From an uncultured SAR86 cluster bacterium (lineage in GTDB: Bacteria; Pseudomonadota; Gammaproteobacteria; Magnimaribacterales; D2472): a DNA stretch of 64,000 nt. The translations under genes and the position numbers were made by a program. The DNA is taken from positions 959,938-1,023,937 of the forward strand of contig CAJIYI010000001.1 in assembly GCA_905181595.1 (NCBI GenBank). Direction: 5' to 3'. Shown here one piece after another: positions 8,552 through 16,536 of the stretch (its first letter is position 1; every line of letters begins with the position of its first letter). The notes under the pieces were generated by a model, which saw only the letters and a list, made by a program, of their open reading frames with translations, did no database searches and had not been told where the DNA came from.

Positions 8552-9984
8552 TAGTTGCTATTGCAACTCTATCAAGCTGTCAGATTGCGAACATAATACC
8601 TGCTGATAAATATATTGAGCCAGAGCCAATAGCCCTCAATCAGGAACAGACGCCCTATAGTGATGTGTGGGAAAGGATTGCTAAGAGCTCTTCCATTCAA
8701 AATCAACAGATCGATGACTTGACGCTAAAATATATTAATATCTATTTAGAGAACCCGGTCCAATTTAATAAGTTGCTGCTAAAGGGTCAGTATTTCATTT
8801 ACTTTGTTCTAGAGGAGCTTGAACGCTATAACTTACCCCCTGAGCTTGCGCTGTTACCCTACATTGAAAGTAACTATGATCCATTTTCTATCTCTTCATC
8901 TGGAGCTATGGGGCTTTGGCAGTTTATGCCTGCCACAGCAAGGATATATGGTCTCCAGGATACTTGGTGGTTTGAACAAAGGCATGATCCTTTGATTTCA
9001 ACTAAAGCTGCAGTGAGGTACTTAGCCTATTTGCACAATAGATTTGATAAAAATATTAGTTATACATTGTCTGCATATAATGGTGGTCCTACTCTCTTAG
9101 AAAAACAAATTAAGTTAAATCGAAGGATGGATAAATCCACTGATTACAGAGATTTAAAGCTTCCCAAGCAAACCAAGGAATATGTTCCAAAATTTAAGGC
9201 TATTGTCGAGCTAATTGTTAATGCAGAGAAGTACAATATCCAATTGCCTATTTTTCCAAATCACTCAGTTTTAGGTCAAATTACCTTAGACGGACAAATA
9301 GAAATTTTTGCATTCAGTGAATTTGCTGAATTAAAACCAGAATTTATTTATAAGCTGAATGCAGGCTACACAAAATGGGCATCGCCGCCTGGCAAAACCA
9401 CAATCTTTAATATTCCAATTGAGTTAGTTGAGCCGCTGAATCTAAAAAAGAGCGAATTTGTTCAAGCCAATCAAATTAACTGGGTTACGCATAAAGTATC
9501 AAAGGGAGATAGCTTGTGGAAGATTGCTGCTGAATACGATACGGAAGTCCCAGTCTTAAAAAAAGTTAACTATCTTCAGTCTAATATGCTTAGTTTAAAT
9601 CAAGAACTTCTTATACCCCTGAGTAACTCTTACAATCAGACATTTATCCCCTATCAAGCTCATATTGTGAGCGAGGGAGATACTCTTTGGAGTTTGGGAC
9701 GAAAATATGCCCTCACCCCCGGAGATATAGCTAAAAGTAATGGGCTAAGAATAGGCTCGCCATTGAGGATTGGAAAAGAATTAAATATTGGCAATAAAAA
9801 TATTTATCGCACAATCAATTCTAAAAAAAGAACTATTTTATATAGTGTGAAACAAGGGGATAGCCTATATAGAATTGCTGATATTTTTAATATTCAAATA
9901 GAGGATATTATTCAGCTCAATTCAATTATTGATAATGAGATAAAGCCTGGCCAGGTATTAAAAATAATTATTCGAGCTTTTTAG
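8533..9984 (+). CDS. mltD: membrane-bound lytic murein transglycosylase D, lipoprotein with three LysM repeats
   Basis: 483 residues. The N-terminus MERLLLIVAIATLSSC is a lipoprotein signal with lipobox LSSC. An SLT/GEWL-like domain follows, with catalytic Glu in LPYIESNYDP and the motifs SGAMGLWQFMPATAR and YTLSAYNGG. Three LysM peptidoglycan-binding modules occupy the C-terminal third, each with a G-D-[ST]-L-W/Y core (KGDSLWKIA, EGDTLWSLG, QGDSLYRIA). The enzyme cleaves glycan strands to 1,6-anhydro ends. It overlaps gloB, as in many gammaproteobacteria where gloB and mltD are neighbours. The stop codon overlaps the convergent oppC stop in a TTAG tetranucleotide. Confidence 0.93.
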   Translation: MERLLLIVAIATLSSCQIANIIPADKYIEPEPIALNQEQTPYSDVWERIAKSSSIQNQQIDDLTLKYINIYLENPVQFNKLLLKGQYFIYFVLEELERYNLPPELALLPYIESNYDPFSISSSGAMGLWQFMPATARIYGLQDTWWFEQRHDPLISTKAAVRYLAYLHNRFDKNISYTLSAYNGGPTLLEKQIKLNRRMDKSTDYRDLKLPKQTKEYVPKFKAIVELIVNAEKYNIQLPIFPNHSVLGQITLDGQIEIFAFSEFAELKPEFIYKLNAGYTKWASPPGKTTIFNIPIELVEPLNLKKSEFVQANQINWVTHKVSKGDSLWKIAAEYDTEVPVLKKVNYLQSNMLSLNQELLIPLSNSYNQTFIPYQAHIVSEGDTLWSLGRKYALTPGDIAKSNGLRIGSPLRIGKELNIGNKNIYRTINSKKRTILYSVKQGDSLYRIADIFNIQIEDIIQLNSIIDNEIKPGQVLKIIIRAF

Positions 9985-10841
9985 TCTGAGGAGATTTTTG
10001 GATCCAGGGCGTCTCTCAGGCCATCTCCAAAGAAGTTGAGTGCAAATAGCGTAATGGTAAAAGTTAGGCCTGGATATATGAGTAACCAAGAATACTCCTC
10101 CATCGACTCAACACCATATCTTATAAGAGTGCCCCAACTGCTCATGGGAGGCTGTATCCCAAGCCCTAAAAAACTTAGAAATGCTTCTAGCAACATGACT
10201 TGAGGAATGGTTAAAGTGGCATAGACTGCTATGGGACCAAGAATATTAGGAAATATATGTTTTCTAAACATTTGAAAGTTAGATACTCCCATTGCCTGAG
10301 CTGCTAAGACATATTCCTGATTTTTGATTGTGAGTACTTGACCGCGAACAATTCGCGCCATCGTCAGCCATTCAACCGCACCAATAGCACCAAACAAGAG
10401 CCATATATTTCGACCAAAAATAACCATCAATAAGATAATAAAGATAATAAATGGCAATCCGTATAAGACATCAACGATTCTCATCATGATGGAATCTACT
10501 CTACCGCCAAAATAACCTGCAATGATTCCCCAGCTAACACCTATAACCAACGCAACGCCTGTGGCAACAAAGCCAACCATTAATGAGACTCGAGCTCCAT
10601 ATAGAATTCTACTAAACAGATCTCTGCCCAGGGTATCAGTGCCTAAGAAAAAAGTTGAGGATGGTGGTTGTGCTCCAAGGTCAAGATTTTGATAGGAGTA
10701 CGAATGAGGTGCAATCCAGGGCGCAAGAATAGCCAAAGTTATTAAAATACATAAAATAACCCCCCGCCAACAGCAGCTTTGTTTGCAAGCAGCCTTCTCC
10801 AAGCATCTTCCCATAATGAGCTTTGTTGGTTCACGCTTCAC
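9981..10841 (-). CDS. oppC: oligopeptide ABC transporter permease OppC
   Basis: This 286-residue inner-membrane permease has the OppC/DppC order: a first membrane segment (ILITLAILAPWIAP), the conserved HPFGTDTLGRD-type motif (here FFLGTDTLGRDLFSRI), and the binding-protein-dependent transport loop EYVLAAQAMGVSNFQMFRKHIFPN. The C-terminus ends in DALDPKI, as usual for the family. Start codon choice is uncertain within about ten codons because the ORF overlaps oppB by eleven bases. No ATPase gene follows: the next gene is convergent mltD. Confidence 0.9.
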   Translation of the reverse strand: MKREPTKLIMGRCLEKAACKQSCCWRGVILCILITLAILAPWIAPHSYSYQNLDLGAQPPSSTFFLGTDTLGRDLFSRILYGARVSLMVGFVATGVALVIGVSWGIIAGYFGGRVDSIMMRIVDVLYGLPFIIFIILLMVIFGRNIWLLFGAIGAVEWLTMARIVRGQVLTIKNQEYVLAAQAMGVSNFQMFRKHIFPNILGPIAVYATLTIPQVMLLEAFLSFLGLGIQPPMSSWGTLIRYGVESMEEYSWLLIYPGLTFTITLFALNFFGDGLRDALDPKISSD

Positions 10842-11754
10842 TCCTTGCTCTTGGATTCATAAGAAGAACTGCAATATCTGAAAGTAAATTAAAGAAAATG
10901 ATCAGTGCTGAGAAAAATATAGTTGTGCCAAGAATCATTGTGTAATCTCTGTTGAAAGCAGCTTCAACATAAAATCTACCCAGCCCAGGAATTTGAAAAA
11001 TAGTTTCTACTACAAATGAACCGCCAATTAAACCAGCAATAGCAGGACCTAAGAATGAAACAACCGGGACTAGTCCACCCTGTAAAGCATGCCTTAAAAT
11101 AACTTGATATTCTGGGAGTCCTTTTGCTCTGGCTGTTCTAATATAATCCTGTCCTAATGTTTCTAGCATGCCTCCCCTGCTAAGACGGGCAATATAGGCT
11201 GCATAAGCTGCGCCAAGGGTAATAGATGGCAATATCTTATCGCCAGATAAAGAACCCCAACCTGAAACGGGTAATAACTCTAAATGAATACCAAAAAATA
11301 GAACCAGAAGCGGTCCCAATAGAAATGTAGGCATACATATGCCAATCATAGCTATAGTCATGGGTATGTAATCAAGAGCAGTATTTCTTTTGACAGCTGC
11401 TAAAACACCTGCAACTCCCCCAATGACCATTGCAATAAGAATGGCATACAACGCTAACTCTAAAGTTACTGGTAGACCAGTAAAAATCATCTCAGTGACT
11501 GATCTGCCTGGATACCTAAATGAAGGACCAAAATCACCCTGAACAAGATTGAACATATAATCTTTGTATTGAACTAGCAAAGGGGCATCTAAGTTATAGA
11601 CAGCATTAAGATTTTTCATGACCTGTGGAGGAACTACTTTCTCTGCATCAAAGGGTCCACCTGGTGCCATACGGACTAAAAAGAATGTAATTGAAGCTAC
11701 CACCAAAATTACAGGAATGGCGATAGCGATTCTTTTAAGGATGACTTGTAGCAT
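10831..11754 (-). CDS. oppB: oligopeptide ABC transporter permease OppB
   Basis: 307 residues with six predicted membrane segments. The N-terminal phrase RIAIAIPVILVVASITFFLVRMAPGGPFD is typical of OppB/DppB, and the EAA-type loop DYIRTARAKGLPEYQVILRHAL contacts the ATPase. The C-terminal PGLGRFYVEAAFNRDYTMILG region is also characteristic. It forms the channel with OppC. It lies eight bases after oppA and overlaps oppC, giving an A-B-C operon. Confidence 0.92.
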   Translation of the reverse strand: MLQVILKRIAIAIPVILVVASITFFLVRMAPGGPFDAEKVVPPQVMKNLNAVYNLDAPLLVQYKDYMFNLVQGDFGPSFRYPGRSVTEMIFTGLPVTLELALYAILIAMVIGGVAGVLAAVKRNTALDYIPMTIAMIGICMPTFLLGPLLVLFFGIHLELLPVSGWGSLSGDKILPSITLGAAYAAYIARLSRGGMLETLGQDYIRTARAKGLPEYQVILRHALQGGLVPVVSFLGPAIAGLIGGSFVVETIFQIPGLGRFYVEAAFNRDYTMILGTTIFFSALIIFFNLLSDIAVLLMNPRARSEA

Positions 11755-11762
11755 TTAAATTA

Positions 11763-13367
11763 TTATCTTTCTAAATAAATGAACTTAGGGTGATGAGTAT
11801 CAATAATATTGGGATACCAGCCTTTAACATCACTGGAGATTTGATAGGCTTTAACATAAGTATAAATAGGGATAATTGGCATCTCGCTGATAAGTAATTT
11901 TTCAGCTTGATTTAAGTATTCATATCTTAAGGCTTGATCGTTTGTAGAATTAGCAATTGCTAGCAAGTCGTCATACTCCTGATTCTCCCAACCAGTCTTA
12001 TTGTTGCCTCTATTGGGACGAAGAGTATCTAGAAATGTATTGGGATCTTCATAATCTCCAATCCAACCGGCTCGGGAGATTTGAAAGTCTCCAGTCATCT
12101 CTCTTGCTAAATAGACCTTCCAATCTTGATTTACAAGTTGCACTGAAATACCTAAATTCTGTTGCCACATCTGCTGCACAGCTAAAGCAATCTTTCTGTG
12201 GCCTTCTTGTGTATTAAATAAGATTTCAAGAACAGGAAATGTACTAGTATCCTCATACCCAGCTTCAGCCAATAAAGATTTAGCTAACTCAGGATTGAAC
12301 GAAATAGATGTATCAGGCTCATAGCCTGCTGTTCCTGGAGGAGTAAAAGAATAAGCAGCTAGTTGGCCGCATTTTGAAACCTTTTCAACAATCTGTTTTC
12401 TGTTCAATGCATAAGCAAGCGCAAGTCTTACTCGCTTATCCTTCAGCACGGGATGATTAGTATTAACTCGGTAGAAATATGTACCCATGTATGGCTCTAT
12501 CCTAAGATCAGGATTTTCGTTCTCAATATACACAGGGCACTTTTCAAGAGGCACAACATTGGTAACATGTAACTGCCCTGCTCTAAACATTCTGTCTTCA
12601 GTAGATTCATTGGACACTGGATAATATCTAATTTCATTTAAACGAACATTAGAAGCATCCCAATATAATGGATTTTTTTCTACGGTAATTTCTTTATTAA
12701 GCTCCCATGTTTTTAGATTCATAGGACCATTGCATACAAAATTACCTGGTCGAGTCCATTGACCATTTCTATCATCAATGGTCCCGTGTTTTAGAACAGT
12801 ATCCTTATGAACTGGATAGGTACTGTAGTGACTTAATAACTTGATAAAAAATGGTGTTGCATTTGTAAGCTCAACCTTTAATTCATAATCATTAACAGCT
12901 GTTACTCCTACAGAAGAAAAATCATCAGTAAGACCTTGATGATACTCTGGAGCACCTTTAACGTAATAAAGCATGTCAGGATATTGAGAGCCCAATGAAG
13001 GTGTAAGTATTCTCATCCACGACCATACAAAATCTGACGCAGTTAGCAGATCGCCGTTAGACCATTTAGCATCTTCCTGAAGAAAAAAGGTATAGGTTTT
13101 TCCGTCTGGACTTATGGTCCAAGATTTCGCAACACCTGGAAGGTTTTCTCCACCTTTGGGATTGGCAATAGTTAAGCCTTCACACATTGCAATAAGCAAA
13201 TGATGCTCTGGAACGCCAGTCACTATGTGCGGATCTAAACCTTGTGGCTCACTGCCATTTCCAAAATGAAGTATCTGTTGATCAAGAGCTGAATCCACAG
13301 GGGCTATTGCCTTTGAGCAACCAAGGAGTGAAATTAAAAAGAAGAAGTATATATAAGAATTTTTCAT
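11763..13367 (-). CDS. oppA: oligopeptide-binding protein OppA (SBP family 5), lipoprotein
   Basis: This 534-residue solute-binding protein begins with a lipoprotein signal (LISLLGC lipobox), then ILHFGNGSEPQGLDPHIVTG, the family-5 opening. PGVAKSWTISPDGKTYTFFL, the DFVWSWMRILTP region, DKRVRLALAYALNRKQIV and the final IPIYTYVKAYQI region all match peptide-binding members. It captures oligopeptides at the outer face of the inner membrane for OppBC. It is the first gene of the opp operon; the upstream bidirectional terminator separates it from the TonB receptor, so a promoter should lie in the roughly 20 bases 5' of the gene or inside the hairpin flank. Confidence 0.92.
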   Translation of the reverse strand: MKNSYIYFFFLISLLGCSKAIAPVDSALDQQILHFGNGSEPQGLDPHIVTGVPEHHLLIAMCEGLTIANPKGGENLPGVAKSWTISPDGKTYTFFLQEDAKWSNGDLLTASDFVWSWMRILTPSLGSQYPDMLYYVKGAPEYHQGLTDDFSSVGVTAVNDYELKVELTNATPFFIKLLSHYSTYPVHKDTVLKHGTIDDRNGQWTRPGNFVCNGPMNLKTWELNKEITVEKNPLYWDASNVRLNEIRYYPVSNESTEDRMFRAGQLHVTNVVPLEKCPVYIENENPDLRIEPYMGTYFYRVNTNHPVLKDKRVRLALAYALNRKQIVEKVSKCGQLAAYSFTPPGTAGYEPDTSISFNPELAKSLLAEAGYEDTSTFPVLEILFNTQEGHRKIALAVQQMWQQNLGISVQLVNQDWKVYLAREMTGDFQISRAGWIGDYEDPNTFLDTLRPNRGNNKTGWENQEYDDLLAIANSTNDQALRYEYLNQAEKLLISEMPIIPIYTYVKAYQISSDVKGWYPNIIDTHHPKFIYLER

Positions 13368-13382
13368 GGTCTTATTATATAT

Positions 13383-13412
13383 AAAAAAAGGGCCGGTAAA
13401 CCGGCCCTTTTT
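13383..13412 (-). terminator. Rho-independent terminator of the TonB receptor (bidirectional-looking)
   Basis: A GC-rich stem GGGCCGG/CCGGCCC (13390-13396 and 13401-13407) with a TAAA loop is flanked by an A-run on the left and a T-run on the right, so it can terminate either strand. On the minus strand it lies just after the receptor stop at 13429 and just before oppA. Confidence 0.9.
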
Positions 13413-13428
13413 ATTTGATTAAACTCTA

Positions 13429-16393
13429 TTATAGTGAGATTTTAAAACCACCATAAATATATGCTCCACCAGGAAGATCCCAGGCATAGTCAAAGTTTTG
13501 TGCAAATGCATCGTATGCAACTGGAGGCTCTTCACCGAAGATGTTACGCGCTCCTATAAATACATTGATTTCATCTGAGTACTGATATGCAACTTGCAAG
13601 TCAGTGTAATACTCAACTTCCATTAGGTTGTAACCATAGTCGCCAAAGTTATTTGCCTCATCTGGATTTGAACATCCATCGTTCAGTCCATAATAAGTAG
13701 ATAGCCAACAATCATCTTTGTTGTCATCTAAGAATCTAAAGTTTACAGATGTAACAAAATCGTTGTAATCCCATAATATTGAGGCATTAGCTCTCCATCT
13801 AAAGTCAGCGCCACCGTCATACCAACCAAATGACTCGGATGGTGTAGATGTTGCTCCTTGAGCAAATTCATCTTTGGTGTAATAAACCATGTCAAAGCCT
13901 GTAGTGAATGAACCATAGTTTTCAACATCAAATGAATAATTGATTACAAAGTCAACACCTGAAACATTTTGCAGAGCAGAGTTAACTTGAGAAGATCTAA
14001 CAGTCTGCAGACCACCGTTACCAGTTCTAGTAACGAATGAACAGAAGTTATCGTCTTGTTGTGTAGACTCAACGTAACATCTATTAAGAACTGTTCCAAC
14101 ACTAATTGAATTAAAAATATTTTCTAGTTCAATTTCCCAGAAATCAAGACTCATGCTTAAGTTTTCAATTTGGCTAGGAGTGTAAACGATTCCAAATGTA
14201 GCATTCTCTCCCTCTTCAGGAAGCAAGAATGGGTTACCACCAACAAAAGCTCTAATCTGTGTAGTTGGTTGCTCAGCACCACCGGCAGGAACGCCTGCTG
14301 CTAGACAATTAGCTTGTGTGCCAGCAGTTTGTGTTGCGAACTGATCTGTATTACATGGATCTGTTGCATTAGGGAATGATTCGCCGCCACCTTGATAAAG
14401 GTTTCCTACTGTAGGAGCTCTGAATGTTTCACCCATTGTTGCCCTAACTAGGACATCATCAATAGGTCTCCATCGAATTCCAATCTCAGTTGTAGATGGG
14501 CTTCCAGGATTATTAGCGTTAGGAGTGGCTCCTACCATTCCACCAGCTGAGTAATCAGATGTTCTAGCAGAAACTGTTAATTCTAGTTCTTGAGCACCAG
14601 TCACACCTTCCAATAAAGGAATATTAACTTCAACAAAGAATTCTTCAACGGAAGTCTTACCTCTTGTAGGCTCTCTATAGTTAGTAGATGAACTACCTGC
14701 TGTAATAAGTGAGTCAGGAGTATCAACAAAACCTGAGGATCTTTTTTCAAAACCAGCAGCAAAGAAAGCTGTACCGTAAGGCATTTCAAATAAAGGACCT
14801 GAAACTTCTGCCCAGTAATTATCACTGTCAAAATGTTGATTTTGAACACCGTCATACCCAACATAATCTACCATTGCTTGATATTCAGCTTGAGAAATTC
14901 TTCCAGCAGCTAGACCTAAATCAGGACCACCAAAGATATTAAACGGAGTACATTGGCCAATTGGATTAGCTGGAGTACCACATGTTAAAGCACCAGTTGT
15001 TGCATCTCTAAATGAGTCGCCAACACCAAGAGCTAAATGACTTAAGTCAACAAAGTTCATAAGCTTGCTATCATACTGAGCATCGTTCAATTGAACCCCA
15101 GCATTCCAGTTATAAACATTATCACCAAGCTCAAAGCTACCATCTAAGCCAGCTCTAATGGTAAATATATCGTAGTCATAATCATAAATCCTTGGACCAA
15201 TAGCAATGGCTCTAAAACCAAATGAAGTATCTTCACCAAATTTATTAAAGTAGCCGTCTTTAGTTGCAAATCTTCCATTGTTAAGCTGCCATTGCGGACC
15301 AGCTCCACCGTAAGCAGTCATTGGAACCTGAGCTAATTGGTTAACACGCTTGGATTTTGTATAGTTAAATTGAACGTAAGCTGTTAGATTGTCATTGATA
15401 TCAAAGTCGGAGTAAGTATAAACACCATATTGATCAACTGGGTTTTGCACATGGTTTACAGGTGCATAGTTATAACGACCTGCGTTTGACCATGGGATGA
15501 AGTCATCAATAGAAGCACCGGACTTGCCTGGTTCTAAGTATTTATTAACCGTAAAGAATCTACCGTATGCAGGAAAAGATGAACCACAAACAAAACTATC
15601 GCTTGCTGGTGCAAAGTTACCATATCCAGAATTCTGAGCAGGACTTGGTCCTAAATTAGTTGGGGAATTGGGAGTGCCTGTTCCACTTCCTGGGACATTA
15701 GAACAACCATAGTAAGGTTGATTCGCTCTTGGAATCTGTCCAGCAAAAATTGCTTCTTGAGATGAAAAAGAAAGATTTACAATATTTCTTGATCTTTCTG
15801 ACGTACTACCAAATTGCATGCTAAATGAATTAGAAGCACCATATCCAGCATCATATTCTCCACCGAATGCTCTCATTTCAAAGCCATCGAAGTCTTTTTT
15901 AGTAATGATATTGATAACACCAGCAACCGCATCAGAACCATAGATAGATGATGCGCCGTCTTTTAGGATTTCAACTCTTTGAATCATAGAAGCTGGAATA
16001 GTATTCATGTCTACATTACCAAAAGAATCTGTTACCCATCTTTTTGAATCTACTAGAACCAAAGTTCTTCCGGCACCTAAGTTTCTTAGAGATATCTCAT
16101 TGGAACCATCGCCACCATTTGTAGCAGTTGTAACTGGACGTAGCCCGTTACCATCGTTTGAAGAGATGCTTTGAAGAATATCACCAATATTATTAAGGCC
16201 TGTTCTTTCAATGGCTGCATCAGAAATGATTTGTAATGGCTTTGAGCTATCAAATACGGACTTCTTAATTTTAGAACCCGTAACGATTACTTCTTCGACA
16301 TCATCATCAGGCTGCTTCTTGAGCAAAGGTTGAATTGGGCATCAGACCTAATGAAAGGACTGCCACCAATGAAAATTTAACTATATTTGACAT
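13429..16393 (-). CDS. TonB-dependent receptor, single-base frameshift at the signal peptide/plug junction
   Basis: From the ATG at 16393, preceded by a good AGGGAG ribosome site, the first 28 codons encode a signal peptide (SNIVKFSLVAVLSLGLMP, then STFAQEAA) and then hit TGA at 16309-16307. The mature part continues in the next frame (DDDVEEVIVTGSKIK, TonB-box-like acidic start and plug) to 13429. Removing one base at 16309-16311 restores one 987-residue receptor. The main frame by itself could only start at a TTG without a signal peptide. The protein has a plug (RVEILKDGASSIYGSDAVAGVINI) and a large barrel ending GGFKISL. It is a paralogue of the next receptor. Likely an outer-membrane importer; substrate unknown. 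Confidence 0.88.
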
Positions 16394-16490
16394 GTAAACT
16401 CCCTAAAAGTTTGTTAGTAACGTGAGATTGTTGCTATTTTGTCACACAATGTCAAATTTAATTTCACTTTGCTGTTAAAAAACTTGCAAA

Positions 16491-16518
16491 AAAAAGGGAT
16501 GCTAATGCATCCCTTTTT
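16491..16518 (-). terminator. Rho-independent terminator of the second TonB receptor
   Basis: A perfect stem AAGGGATGC/GCATCCCTT with a TAAT loop is flanked by A- and T-runs. It lies 19 bases after the receptor stop on the minus strand and could also act on the plus strand. Confidence 0.9.
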
Positions 16519-16536
16519 AAAATTCTTACTAACTTC

